NCBI GenBank assembly: GCA_014549065.1
Contig: JACDOX010000145.1
Location: 663,398-727,397 of the forward strand
Reading direction: 5' to 3'
Origin: Cardinalis cardinalis
Taxonomy: Eukaryota > Chordata > Aves > Passeriformes > Cardinalidae
DNA: 64,000 nt
Part shown: positions 15,001 to 30,000 of the stretch, piece after piece
Layout: each line of letters starts with the position of its first letter
How positions within the stretch are numbered: position 1 is the stretch's first letter
Position numbers and translations under genes: made by a program
The notes under the pieces: model-generated
Told to the model about the DNA's origin: nothing
The model's input: the letters and a program-made list of their open reading frames with translations, nothing else
The model's database searches: none

Positions 15001-18000
15001 ATACCCCACAGCAAACTTGAGTTTGGAGGGCTGAGATCTATATTTCAAAGCAAATATAACCTCACTGGTAGGATGCAAACACAAAATTTGTCTTATTGAA
15101 TTACAAGGTATTGACAACGAAGCAAAATATTTAGAACTGTCTCAATATTCTATGTTTCAATGCTGGGCCTGACTTTCTGCTTAGAAGAGGATCTTGCTAA
15201 ATGATGAGAAGCAGCATTTTTCCTGGCTTTGAAGCCTAGATGGATCATGCTCATGGACAAACANGAGAGAGTGGAAATGACACAACTTTAGACTTTCACT
15301 AAACAAGGGCTTATTTCCAGGATACTTTCTAAACTGAAAAATAGCCTTTAGGAAGTCAGAGTTGTATTCCAGAGGATAAGGAGTGATAAGGTAAGTCCAT
15401 ACCTGTGATTATACTNGAGCATATAATCCCAGGACTTCCACCTCTCCTGTTTTTTCACATGGCCAGAAGCAGCCTCAGGTGCCTCCCAGCACATCTTTCT
15501 CTTGGCAGTTTACCAAATTTACATCTCATTCCCANCTTACTCAGCATGACTTCTACCATCCTGTTAAGATTATCCAGCTCCTCCAGTGATGCAGAGTAAA
15601 ATCTTCAGAAACTCAACTCACAGAAAAAATGATTACTAGTTTCAAACTTTGCCTGAATGTTACTTACATTAAACTAAATTTTCTACAGAATACTTGGAGG
15701 CCTTTGTCTTCAGTAGGGGCTATTGCAAACTCAACTATTTGATAATGTTCTTTGCAAAAAATCACAACATGGTTTTTTTAACAGAAGGGAGAAGGGGGGN
15801 TGCAAAACCCCCTCAGAACTGTTTTTGTTTAATATTTGCAAAGTTTGCACCTTGAGTTCACCAAAAACTTCGGCTTAAGAGAAACATTCTGACAATCTAC
15901 AAACTTCCTGAAAGGTGAGAAATCGTTANATGTTCAGCCCAACAATCTGCTCTGAAACAGCTTCTGGACAACCTCCTTCAACCATCAGTACTGAAATATC
16001 TTTACTCTGAGAGGCCAGCATAAACAAGAGAATCAAAGCGTGAATGGAATTTTTAGCTTGTGGCCAGGCAGGTGCTCCACCCATGAGTCATTTATCCTAC
16101 ACAACAAGGGATGCCTGTGCTCTAATGTAACTGTCAGGTCTTCTAGAAGTCATGAAAAACAAAAGAACTTTTCCTGTCAGTCACAACTTCGAGGCTGATT
16201 TTCTCACTCTTGGCTACAGATGAGGGGAAAAAAGCAAAGGTAAACAGGCACCAGGGTACTTGTGAACAACTCAGGGTGCTGAAAAAGTTCTAAGGAAACA
16301 GGTGTGTGGCATCATGCACAAATAAACATCCCAGCACTCCTGTCATCTCACAATGACTAAAGAACAGTACTCTATACACTGCTCTAGATCAAATGACTGA
16401 TATCCACAACTTCAATAAATCCACATAATTTAGAGTTAAATCGAAATTAAATCAAAGGAATTATATTACATTATTTTTTCCTGATTAACACAATCCTTTC
16501 TTTTGTTCCTAACTTCTAATTACATGAATTATACCTAACATGGCTTCTTTCTTTTAAAATTTATCTGACTAAATACATAGAGCAAATTTCTACATGGGAA
16601 CACTGTACATGATGCAAGTAAAAAAAAAAAAAACCAAGTCCACAAAAACATGATGTGTTTTAACATTAAATATTCACAACATCAAGACATCATTTTCTGT
16701 CAAGAACTGAACTCAGTAAATGCATAAGACAAAGCATTCAGACTTTGGCCTGCATTTANAAGGAAGATACTGAACCAATNGTAAAGTCTGAATTTTTATC
16801 TAGCTGAGACACTGAAGACACATCTTAGGCAAACAAACTACTAAAACCTATTTATATGTCCAACTCAAAAAGTAGCAAAGACCTAAGCCTTCTTTACCTC
16901 ACTGAAAGTGTCAACACAAGGTCAATGCACACTGCCAAGTGCTCTCAGGCTGCCTTAAAGATGAGAAATAAGTCTAAACTTGCAAAAACAGTCAAACCAT
17001 AAAATGCCTTTAATTTAGAGAAGTGACACATACAAAAAAGAACTATATTTATCGTTGGCATGAAGGAGGAGGAAGCATCAAACACAAAGGAAGGGAGCAG
17101 CAGAAGCTGCACAAACACTGCCTGCACTGCCCTGAGCTGGGTCAGCAGCTGGTTACACACAGAAGGAGCAAGAGGCTTCTGAAATGNTCCCAGGGGTACA
17201 AAAGANACCCCCAAAGTGTGAATCTAAAACTTTCACTTGGACAATCCTGGNCCAGGGAAATCTGGAACACGTCTGCATATGTGTGATTATCTGGGTATCT
17301 AATCACTAAAGCTTTGAGGTCAAAGTGCCATCAGAACAGCTCTTTTAGATCTCTCCACAACTGTGNGCACTTGAGTGGGCAAATCCATCTGCAACTTCCC
17401 TTGCTCCCTGCACCTCAGGAACAGAACAAAAAGATGTTCTGCTGGTAATTTTTCTTGCACTTCTAGCTTCTCTGAGGCTGACAACAACCTTCTGCAACCA
17501 CACTTCAAAGGATAGGCAAAGGATGGCCACCCCAAATTAGGGAATTNGTATTTCTGTAGGTGATGGATTACAACATTCAGCACAGCTATAAGTTTGCAGA
17601 TCGGTTCAATAAACACAATATTAAGATCCTGAAGACCTGTTAAGATCTTAAACCCCTGGCCCCTTTTCATTTTTTTAAGGTACCAACACGTTCAGATATC
17701 ATTTATCAGCCAACTGGCAAGATGNAAAAACAGTTTATCAGCCAGATTTTGCTTGAATCAGCCTTTTCTGTCTTTTTTGGTAGGACAGCAAAATACATCT
17801 AGCAGCCTTGTAATTAGTGATTTAGAGAAATACTGAACTCTAACACCTTGATTGATTAAATTTATGATCAGTAACATCATTACTATTATTTTGTAATAAT
17901 TTCTAGTCACNCAAACACTCTGCAAACCTTTGTGTTTGCACTGAGGTTTGGAGTTCCACAGAACCAGGTCTCCCTGAGGGATCAGAGTCATGCTTCCTAA

Positions 18001-21000
18001 CCCAAGGCNGGCTACTGTCCCCTATATTTTTTCAGTATTTTAACATTTCAAAACCGTAACAAGTAATAAAAACACTGTGGGAACAAAACTGAANCCCTTN
18101 ACTCCAAAAGGTTAATACAGAGGTGTTAACCACTAACCTCTGAAAAGCCAATATTCAGTTGCCATCGTAGACCAGAGCTACAAAAAATAAATGGATCACT
18201 AAACAAAGCTGAAGTTTTTTGACAAACTCCCCANGTGCAGTGTGGAACAGTAATTTACGAATGGAATTTATTTTAACACCTGTATTTCAAACAGCAGCTA
18301 AGTAACTCCACTAATTTATTTCTTATATAGGATGAATTCAGTATGTTATTCCTTTAAATTTACTCAGAGTGGCTGTGGGCTCCTCATCCCTGGAATTGTT
18401 CAAGGCCAGTCTGGACAGGACTTGGAACAACCTGGTCTAGTGGAAGGTGTTCCTGCCCAAGGCAGGGGGGTTAGACCTGGATGATCTTTAATGTCCCTTT
18501 AATGATCTGAGATTCTATAAATTCCAAGTTACATAGTATTCTTCTGCTATTTACATACTAACGCCCCAAAGAAAAACTCAATTTTTTAAGTGCATTAGCA
18601 TTTTAAAAGTTCACTATTAACATAATATTCACTACTTCTATCACTCACTAATATACAATAACAATATAAATTATAACATTTACACAAGCTAAAANTTATT
18701 TTAATAATAAAAATTCTTAAAATAATTGTGTTTATTAAATAATCATTGCAAGAAAGGAGCACNCTGAAATTGAAAAATATATTTTCTTCCTGCGTTTTTA
18801 GGACTTTTATTCTTTCGTAGTTAAAAAGGTGAAAACCACTATAAGAAAGCAACAAAAATTGAGGAAAGGTTGAAGGTTTCACACTGCTCTGCAGTGAAGG
18901 CTCTTCCACTAATACCACAGGACCCCAGAATGGTTTGAATGGGAAGGATCTTAAAGGTAAGAATNCTGCCAGCACAAGTCCTGGAAACACTGAGGGTGCC
19001 AGTTTGGAGGCTTCAGGGTGACTTTTGCATGAGAAGCCATTTTGAACCTACTGCCAGTTCTAGGGTTCTCAATGCATCCTGAACTTCATCCATCACTCCT
19101 GGAATCAGGATTAAGGCAGAATCACATTCATCCAAACTTCCTGATGGCAAAAAATGTTGTCTCTCAGCTCCTCCAGCAACCACATGCACCTGGACCATCA
19201 TTAGTTGAGCAGGGTCAGTAACACTTGTTTGGAGGATGCCAACTAGCACCTGGTGACACTGACTATATCCTGTCATTTTAGTACCATGCAGGAATACAGA
19301 GTGGTGGGTATGGAGCATGGGTCACTGAATGAATGCACCAGCAGCCTTAAAGGTACTAAATTATCTCTCTGGCAAATGGATGTGTGTTACCTCTCCTATC
19401 CCTGAGGCCTACAGGAATACTCAGTGCTAAAACCCAAGACAGTGCAAGGTATCATTGGGACCTGATTATATCCTACAACTCGGTGTGCCTTGCCCCCTTG
19501 GAAGCCAAGTCACNCACACTCCTGTTGTGATGCTAACTTGATGGGGAAGGAACTCTCATGTCTGAAAGGGTATACAAAAGGCAGATTCAGCACCACACAG
19601 TTCAATGCCCGTGTCTTCTCCTCACATCCATAATGTACAGCATCACTAAGGCAGGACATGACCTGCTGTAACAGGAGGGGTCAAGAGTTGCTCATCCTCC
19701 CTGGATAGAGTAGCTTCCTTCAGGAACTCAAGGGCCTGACAAGGAGTGCAGAGCACAGAGAGTAATGTGTCAGATGCTTGTCAGTAGTGGTTAATCTCAC
19801 TGGTTAACAGCGCTTCTATAACCGCAATGTGGAATGCATGGGGCTGCACTGAAAGGAAGTGGTAAGGGTGGGGCATAAGCACTAGGTCCCACGATCAAAG
19901 CATTTACTTATAACCCAATCACTGACACCCACACAGCAACTTCCTGTACTTTAAAAAAAAGAAAAAGAAAAAGAAAAAAAAAATCTGTTTCTCTCTTTCT
20001 GTAATCAACAACTTTTACCTAGAAACTAGTTAGCGGCGAACTCTTGACTGATTTCAATCTGCAGCTCACAGCAGAAAACATAATTTTTAATCTGTGAGAA
20101 CCTACCAGAGCCATTTTAACTGACAGGTTTCAGTCTACCAGTTCTTTCATATTTTTTATCCTTAATTACACCAAAGTCCCATAAAGCTTAAGAAGCTGCA
20201 TAAGAAATATAAAGCAACCAGAAGTTCGATAGTGCTGAACACCACAGGCAGCCCTCTGCAGCAAATAAAATGTCCTTATAAATNTACAAAACTCAGCAAT
20301 GTTTTAGGGGANTTTGAGAAAATAACGTGCAGTGGAATGTAGATNCTTGTCACAGGGCACCTTCGTTTAAGAATGCTGAGATACTTTACTATTATTTGCT
20401 TTCTGTTTATCACAGCTCGTTACACAAAGCACTGGCATTCTTTGGTGCTTTTTGAGCATTACTCAAGATATAACATCAATAAATTTACAAAACGTTCCAC
20501 TCCTCTCCAAAGAAACCTGCAAGTTCTCCAGTAGCACCTGGTGAACACCAAATTACTCCAGCCAAGTCCTAGGGGAGCCCTATGAAACCTAATGTCCATT
20601 AGAACCTTCATGGAGATGAANACCTTACTGAAGAACATGTACACATTCTCTTGGGGATTTTCATTTGAAGAGTCTTGTCAGAAGAGGTAAAGAACTTTTT
20701 CTTGGCTGATCTTCCTCAACCTAAAGAGAATCTTAAACCAGGTATGGGACAGAGATAGTGATGTTCCAAATCTTTTCATGAAACAGTAAGTTGGAGCTTT
20801 GAGGTACACTAGTATCTAGGTTTGCTCCTTCTGGAACACCTTCCCCTTGCTATTCTCTACTGGGATTCACTGAATTATTAACCTTCCTCCAATTCTCTTT
20901 AAAGATTCTGCACTTAANNNNNNNNNNNNNNNNNNNNNNNNNNNNNNNNNNNNNNNNNNNNNNNNNNNNNNNNNNNNNNNNNNNNNNNNNNNNNNNNNNN

Positions 21001-24000
21001 NNNNNNNNNNNNNNNNNNNNNNNNNNNNNNNNNNNNNNNNNNNNNNNNNNNNNNNNNNNNNNNNNNNNNNNNNNNNNNNNNNNNNNNNNNNNNNNNNNNN
21101 NNNNNNNNNNNNNNNNNNNNNNNNNNNNNNNNNNNNNNNNNNNNNNNNNNNNNNNNNNNNNNNNNNNNNNNNNNNNNNNNNNNNNNNNNNNNNNNNNNNN
21201 NNNNNNNNNNNNNNNNNNNNNNNNNNNNNNNNNNNNNNNNNNNNNNNNNNNNNNNNNNNNNNNNNNNNNNNNNNNNNNNNNNNNNNNNNNNNNNNNNNNN
21301 NNNNNNNNNNNNNNNNNNNNNNNNNNNNNNNNNNNNNNNNNNAAGGAAAAGATACGGATCTCAGAGTGCCTAATGCATGCCACACANTAACGGCTTTCCC
21401 TCTCAGAGGGAGTTGTGAACTGAACTATCTACTAATACACTCAGATCACNGCTGCTCCTCAATGTTCCAGCTGTGGAAAAAACCCAAAGATCAACTAAAA
21501 CCAAACAAACCAACCCATTTTTCACTTTACAAGCAGAACAGGTCAGGATGTGTAGGACCAGACCTGATGNCACACTGCAATCCTGTTACTGACAACACTG
21601 CAGCAGCAGAGANGTTTCTCCACACNCTGTGTGAAGACTGTGTCCACAACCCGGATATGAGAGCAGCTCCTCTGGACCATGAACTCCTTTTAGAGGTCTT
21701 TCCAGGTACATCTGAAGGCCTTTTCCTCTGACTATCACTACATGGTAAACACAGGTTGTGGCCAAAAGGCTCTGTTTCAGGACCTGTGCTCTACAACTTC
21801 CTCATGAAGGACTTGGATGTGGGACTGGAAGGCAGACTTAAGTAAGTTTGGTGATGACACGTAGTTGGGAGGAGCTGTTGACTCCCTTGAAGGCAGAGAT
21901 GTGCTGCACAGAGATCTTGACAAAGGAAAGGGCTGGGCAATCCTCAACTTAACATGTCAAGTGCCAGATCCTGCNCCTGTGCCAGGGCAGCCCTGGATGC
22001 AGGGACAGACTGGGAATGAGAGGCTGTGGACCAGCCANGTGCAAAGGGACCAGGGAGTCCTTGGTTGGTGGCAAGTCAGATCTGAGTCACTGGTGCGCCC
22101 CAGCAGCCCAAAGTGTCACCATATTTTGGAGGGCATCAGGCCTGGCATCACCAGCCTGATAAGGGATGGGATTCTCCCACTCTGCTCTGGGGCAGCCTCA
22201 CCTCCAGTGCNGGGGGCACTTCGGGCACCACAAGATCAGAAGCATCCAAAGCTGTTGGAGAGTGCCCAAAGGAGGGACACGGAGCTGGGGAAGGGTCTGA
22301 GGAGCAGCTGAGGGCACTTGGCTCATTCAGCTGCAGCACAGGAGACTGAGGGGAGGCTCCTCGGGGGCTGCAGCTGCTCCCCAGGGCAGGCCCAGGGGCA
22401 GGGGCTGAGCTCTGCTCTGGGCCAGGGACAGGAGCCCAGCAAGGGCTGGAGCTGGGCCAGGCCTTGGCATGGAGCTCAGGGCAAGGTTCTTCCCCCGAGG
22501 CTGCTGGGCACTGCCCAGGCTCCCCGGGGTAGGAGAGCCCTAACTCCCTAAAGGCAGTCAGGGCTCAAGAAGTGCTTGGACAATGCTTTCAGCCTTTCAG
22601 AGGGTGAGATTGTTGAGGTATCTTGTGCAGGGCCAGCAGTTTGGCTCCATGATCCTTATGGGTCNCTTCTAACTCAGGACATGCCATTTTAAGTGTTTTC
22701 CTGATCCTGTGCTCAGCTGCAAGGGTTTGCTCTGTTCGCTCTTTGTTTTCATGAAGGAATGAGACTTGATGTCAAACTCCTCATTCATCTGGACAAAAAA
22801 GAGACCCATGGGCAAAGTGAGAACTGTGGCACACTTTGGTCCAGGTCTTAGTGCAATCTCTCAGTGGGATATCAGACAATGTTTGCATGTCACATGCAAA
22901 AGCTTCACATAAAGAAAAGCACCAAATCAGGGCTAATCAGGAACAATCCTTGGCGGATCCTGTTTAGTTTCCACTATCAAAAGCCTGGGAAATCAGACAG
23001 CTTCCAACGCTCTGCAAAAGTAACTATATTTTCTGCTTGAGTGCAGAGGTTTGAGGACAAGTAAAGTTTCCTTTTAGAGCTTTTTGCACCTGCCTACCAA
23101 AATGCAACCAAACCACAAAAGTGTTTTTCAATATTAACCCCCCCAACAGAACGAACAGTTTTACTAAAAAGAGTACAAGCATGGAACAGAAAGGCAAATT
23201 ACAGGTTTGTCTGGTAATAATTAGCATTTATTCATCCTTCAGCAAGATCTTTATCACTTACTTGTTTTTTAATTAAAGAGACCAATAAGAAAGGTAAGAA
23301 ACAATGGAAGCTTCTTGTCTGTTGTTTGTTTGCTAAGGCCATTCTAACACACATTTTATGCCCGTATCTCTTGCTACAATCACACTATATTACTATATAA
23401 TTTCTCATGCTTTAAGTAACCACTGAAGATTGCCTTAGTTGTGGAAGGAAGGGAGGAGTAGAACTGCATAAACACANGAGGCTCATTTGCTTTAAAAAAA
23501 AAAAACTTGTTGTTTCCTCCTTAGCCTATTTTATCATAACAACATTTTTGGTAGAGCGTGGAACCTCACAAAAACTGTATCTCCCTAGAAGGGGGGAAGA
23601 GAAACACTTAAACCATTTTTAACCAACTGATTAAAGGCTGAGTGCATATGTCTAAATAAAAAACATACTAATACAGCTGAATANTCCCCAAATTCCTCAG
23701 TATGTACAAAAAAGGGAATGAGGACACAGAAACCCAAAAAACCCTCATGTAGGTGAGTCAGTATTCACCTTTCCTGCTACTATTTCACTGCATTTGCTAA
23801 GAGTAATCATGTTTCTAACAAGAAATAGAAAGAAACTACATAAGAGATTACATGGGTATATCTAGTATTTCTTGGAATCGTCCAACTTTATATAGGCTCT
23901 GTTAACTCTGAAATATTTTGTGTAGATATTTTTTTGAAAGATGGCCATTTGCATTCTCTCCTTGAAAACCAAATAAAGAAAAATAACACCATTCACAATG

Positions 24001-27000
24001 TGAAATAAGATTCCCTTCAGCATTTCTATTTCTCCTTTTATTCACGTCTGTCCTAGTGATTGATATTTGTCAATATGATATATTATGTGGGGTTTTTTTT
24101 TTAATTACTGAAAACTCATTAGTAGAGTAGTAGAAAATAGCAGAAAATACACAAAGCAAGCATAGAACAAACTGCTTCAAAGGCTTTTTCACAATCCTAG
24201 AGCATTTCCTGACAACTTTACATGCATACTCACCTATAAAAAGCCTCTCATTTGTTGCTTTCAGGGTTTTTGGGTGCACCATAATCTCTTAAGCAATAAA
24301 ATCACAGTAACAGGAACAAACTAATAGTGCTGTAATGGTCTGCTTGTAAGTCTACTGTGTGAAATGGTATCTTTCATGTCTTGGATCAATTTATGGGANA
24401 GGTAATAGCATTAAGGATACCTGGGTAATAAGCAAGCACTTTTCACATTATCCAAGGAGTTTGTTCTAGAATAACTGGTTTGCAAAACCAGCCAGATCAA
24501 CAATACCTGTCACAAACAGGCTGCCTGCTGTGCTCCAAAANGCACCAGCAGAAAGGCAGAGAACCCACACACTGCAGGAGACATTAATGATGGATCTGTT
24601 CTTTTTGTACTATGCTTCCTAATACTGCCAGTGGATATACAAATACAAGATGATCAATGTGTTTAGTGCAAAATTCTGTGCCTATCCATAAGCAGCATCT
24701 AGCTTCTGTTGTTCTTTTGAGCCAACTAAAAGTTCCCTCTTGATATCAACTGAACTCTACCACTGTTGTTAAAAGGAGACTTGAAACTACATGGCTTCAG
24801 TTCTTTAAACAGTTTCACTGGTAGTTGAGTATCTTGAAAACAACTGCAGGGAGAAAAGAAATTGAAGCTCCACTGAGAGAGATCTTATTTTTAATTCATG
24901 AGATTTCTATATCTCCCAGACTTCCATAAATAATGGACTTGAANCAGGAACAAAGCCATATACATTCAGAAAGTGTTTTCTGTTTANTTCACACAGTAAT
25001 GTGCAAATGTAAGAATGATCCTACCTGGACAGACAGATCAGGACAGGTCAAACTGTGTACCCTGATCTTGTCAGTACTTAGTGGTAGATGCCTCAGGAAG
25101 AATATCAAAACAAGATAAAGATGCAGTCATAGTCATACTGCCTTGCTACTCAGCTACAAAGGAGCTGGAGCCATCATTTTGGCTTTTGGGACACCCTGTT
25201 GTCTCTGTTTCTTCTGAGAATTATCTAGAGGCTTTTTAAAGACTATTTATACTTTTTGCATTCACCACATTCTCTGGCAAACATAGAAATAAATCCTGAA
25301 TTTAGATTACCATATAGAAACAAACCTCTTTATTTTAAAGTGTCATTTACTAATCTTATATGTTGCCTACTTAGAAAATACAGGGGTTTTTCCCCCCTGT
25401 TTTTTCCTGACACATGTGATTTTATAGATCTGTAATAGCACTCTCATCATCTGTTTTCCACTTTGAAGAGTTTCAGTCTGGTTTACTGAAATTTATAATT
25501 TTGTCAATTACCAATAACTTCACATCTTTCTCCATGGCTGAAATATAAGACAGACAGTAGACTGTCAACTTGCTCTTATATCCAGCAATACACTGTAAAT
25601 TGAAAGAAGCAGCTTTTAAAAGAAGAAAACCTCCTTACCACTGGGTGGCTTGGGTCGTGGAGGGACATTTTTCTTGGGTGGTAATGCTGGTGTGTCTGAT
25701 TTGCTTTTGAAAGGGTCATCTGTGAATCCTGCCCCTCCAAAAGAGGAGGCAAAGGGGTCNGAAGGTACTGACTGCATGAGAAAAAAGAAAAGAAAAGGGA
25801 TGTAAGCACACTGAAAAATACCTGTGGTTTCACAAAGCTACAGGTTAAGTCAAGTAAAAGCATTAACTTCAAAATCTGAGGGCAGATGTACAGAATTATA
25901 AGTGGTGTAGGAGGCTAATGCCCAATGACAGAGGTGCTAAGATTCCATAAACATTCAAAGACCTTATGCTTTTAATAATTTAAATACTAGAACTTTTAGT
26001 CCTAGCAAAAAAGTTGATGAGGGAATAAAAGGAAGTAAAAACTTTACTTTTTACTATTTGGCAATGAACAGTCATACCACAGCCTGACCTTCACTCTAAT
26101 AAACAGAACCATGACAGAACCTGGAAAAACAGTGCAGAAGGGATAACTTTATTCCAAACTTTTCTGAAGTTACACATAGGTATTTGACTTTTTAGTCAAA
26201 ACCTTAGGGAATATCCAAAAGTATGTGTTTAAATCTTCCTATATTCTAACAGCTTTTCTAAAGGACTCTCCTACTGATTAAGAAGTACACAAGTATTGTG
26301 TCATGCAGGGAAATTTATCATTGTGAAATGAAGAAAGAGGAGTTTTGTGAAAAAGGTAAAAATCGCAGTCAAACCTTTGCTAAAATTTCTACCTCAAGCC
26401 AGCCATGTATACTGGTAAAGGCTGTTGCCACCTAGTGGAGAGCTAAAACCCTTCCCAAAATNGTAAAAGGTAGGGGAGGAAAAAAGCCACCAAGAAATGT
26501 CATTAGTCAAAGTGAAATGATAACCTATTTTATTATTTACTCCACAGTGTTCAAGTGCTACTGTAGAACTAATGTAAGGAGTTGGGCATTCAGTTAACTA
26601 AATTCCAAACTCTACCTCAGGAAAGCAGACCAAGACCTTTCCAATTATCCACTTTTTTTCATGTGTGTCCTGAACCTTTTTCTTCATCTGCTATTTAAAA
26701 TGAACAGAAATTGCACACTTAAAACATGGGAGAGACTGACTGATCGTTAAGAGTGGAGTAAGGTTAGGTTACATTTATTTAGTAGCATAATATTTTGTTA
26801 AAAGTTGGACTCAATCTTAGAGGCCTTATCCTACCTTAATGATTTTATGGTAAGCTTAGAGACAAGTCAGGATACTTACTATGAAGTAACCAAGAAGCAA
26901 ATTCCAGGACTTAGATGAAGGCTGGACACTGAAATATATTAATATCTGCAACAACTACCTCTTCTTACAAGTTAAAACTAGAAGTTAACTTATTTTCCTG

Positions 27001-30000
27001 ATTTGGTAATTGAAAATACTTGTGAAAAATTTATTTATCCCTACTGCATCTACGAGTCTTAGTAAGACTTTGCCATATCTGACATGGTTGGAAAANTCTT
27101 TGCTATACAGCTGGTGAGGCTGACTGGAAGAAAATTAACAAAATCAAATTGTCAGCTAAAAAGTTACAATCATATCACACTCTTTTAGAAAGTGTCAGTA
27201 CATACATTTTTAACAGGACAGTTGCTTTCCTTTTAACCTTTACCTTTGACATCTGACTGAAGTCTGCAAATCCCTCACCACCACTGAAAGCACCACTTCC
27301 AAATGGATCCAGTGTTCCAAATGGATCTGGAACAGATATGCAGAAAAAAAAAAAGTTCTTTTGAATAATACTTAAGAATTACAAGAAATGCTTAGTGGTG
27401 TCAGTGAAGCACAAAATTAGGGAGGTGATTAAAACACACTTGCATTTTGACCTGCCATGAGATGTTCAAAGAGAATTCCATAAAACAGNAGGTTTTCTAC
27501 CAGTTGTTTGGAGGCAAAATATGAAAAGAAAACAGTGACATATATAGTGCCACAAAGACAGCCTTCATCAACTGTGACAAGACCACGATGCTTTTTGCCA
27601 ATGGTTCACAAGACTCTTTATTCTCAACTCTTATATTTGGTTCTTCTTTCATAAAAAGATACTTCATTATAAAATGTTTACTTCTTACCTGGACCTTTTG
27701 AAGCGATACTGGAAGACGTAAAAGGATCAGTGCTTTCAAAAGGGTCAGGCTAAATAAGAACAGATATACATAATTATTTTTCTGCTGGACTGGGCACTTA
27801 CTGTTTCATGCCTACCAAAATCTCTTGCTTTAAGACAAATAGTTTCCAGTTTCAGACCACTCTATTCAGTGGACAGAGTAGGATAAAAGCAACTCATTAT
27901 ATGAAATTTACATTATTAGTGCATTTGACTATTGCATTTAGCCTTTAAGCAACAGACAGAATATTCGGGTCATGCNTTTATATTATTAATAATTCAGAGA
28001 GTCTGTATACTGCTTCTTCTTAAACAGATAGTTTTTACAGCTGCTCTTCAGTTTGACAAGTCAGTTGGTCTTGCAGTATAGGATTGTACTTAAATAAAAG
28101 CTGATTTCCCACAGACTGAAACTGGTCTTGGGTAGCAACACTCAATGAATTGCATAAGAATGAGGAAAATACTAATAAAAACAAAACAAAAAAAAACCCA
28201 AAAACAAACAAACAAAAAAAACGAACCAAAAAAAAAATCATACTCCCCCCCAAACAAGCACACACATCAGGATCGCTTAGAACTGCAACTATGGCTATAA
28301 CAACAAGACTGTTCTGTGCAGTCCCTCCACTGTGCTGGCTCCAGAGTCTGCTGAGGGCTCAGGAATCCTTTAGCCAGAGCAGTTCCTCCATCTCATTCAC
28401 TACATGACTGCAGAAACCTATGGGATGGAGGGAATGGTGGGAATGAGTAGGTGCTGCTGCTTTGAAATTCCCAACAGAGAGGAAAAATATCCACCTAAAA
28501 GTACCTTCAAGGTGAACCTACCATATTATCATGGAACCAGAGAGAACACTGCCAACTGCCTAAACAATCCATACTTATATTTTAAGAATACAATTAATGA
28601 TATTTCATCAGTTAGGAAAAAAGTATTTTGTGTTATTTCACTCCTTTTAGCTTTCAGACAATAAGCCTGTCAACAGTAAAGAAATCTATTAAGTGTAGAT
28701 TTAAAAATTACTGACCTTTGAGGGTAAAGTGGGGGTTTTTGTGAATGGATCTGATGTAAATGGGTCACTCTTCACCTGTTTCTTGAAGAAATCCTCAGGG
28801 GCAGAACTACGAAATGGGTCACTTTCCTTAAATGGATCTCCTCCAAAGGGATCTAGAAGGAGCATGAAAAGGTAAATACAGTGTAGCACTAGTGTATCTA
28901 TAAAGAACATTCTATATTTGACCTCACACTCACTGATACAATTTTTCTTACAAAACNACAATGTTTTGATAAATCTGATAGACTTCCAGAGACCTCTCTA
29001 CAGAGGGTATTTACTAAGTTATAACATGTTATATGAAGCTTCAGACTTAATAAAGAGTTATACAGTTCTCATTAAACATATTGATTCTGAATGCACACTT
29101 TGTTGGGTTTCTATGCTCTCACATGCAAACCAAAAATCTGAAGCCAGAAAAACCTTTTTGCTTCTTTTGTGTTTGTAAATCTTAGCAATNCTTGTGTTTG
29201 GCTACAAATTGTTTATACCACACCCTTCCTGTCATTAAAAAGGGCTATTACCTGCTGGAGCAGGTGGCTGTTCTGCAAAAGGGTCATGCTGGAATGGGTC
29301 ACCTATGCAGAAGAGAAAAACAATTTGTTTTATCTACTATTTAGCAAGATAAGTTTGTGGAAATAAAATTTACTCAACAATTGATCTTCGAGGTCCTAGA
29401 TAAGCACTTGTCACTTACTGCCTTTGAAGGGGTCTGCTCCCTTAAATGGATCAGATTTGAAAGGATCTTCTGACTGGAATGGGTCTGTATGCAATTCTTG
29501 TGTATTATTGGTAAACATCAAGGCTTTATTCTTAAATGGATCATCCTAAAAATTAAGAGGAGAAACATCACAACAGCTTGTGATGATAAAAGTAAAAATG
29601 CCCAGTTATCCATTAAGCAGAAATTGCATGCTATCTTGGTTCCTGTTTACCAGTCTTTAAAATTACTTCCTAAAGAACTTTCTAAATATGTGACTTCTAA
29701 GTAGAAGTAATTAAACAGCAGAAGGAAATGTATACCCCAAAGCTACACAGAACACCAAAATATAACAGTACAAATAGCAATTAAATGTTAAACTGTTGCC
29801 CATATTAATATATTCAACTCTCAAATACTTTAATAACAAAAGCAAACCAACCCCAAACATCACACTATCAAAAAATTCTTCTCCGCCATTATGGCTCGGC
29901 TTCAGATAAGTCACTTATTTAAAAAGAAAGGATACAAAAATAATCTGTGGACTACAAATAAAACAATTACTACCAAGTAGTCAGATACTAGACTGCTTCT

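Larger units (their letters stand above)
10797..25638 (-). other. EPS15L1 intron 22, 14.8 kb, repeat-rich
   Basis: The largest intron in the window. It contains a 25-bp minisatellite, four CR1 fragments and the assembly gap, each listed separately. The rest is AT-rich DNA in which I see no further exon, gene or named repeat. Short open frames, for example 19013-19318 on the minus strand, resemble no known family. Confidence 0.75.

Noticed and set aside
19013..19318. 101-codon minus-strand frame in EPS15L1 intron 22
   Set aside because: Moderately protein-like but matches no family I recognise, with no clear splice context; not reported as a gene. A protein search against avian retroelements would decide it.
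20850..21385. Two long minus-strand open frames spanning the gap
   Set aside because: Almost entirely N, so no coding content.
25576..25638. Alternative EPS15L1 C-terminus by read-through of the exon 22 donor
   Set aside because: Reading on gives only KEVFFF before a stop and no poly(A) signal stands out nearby; no support for a real isoform.
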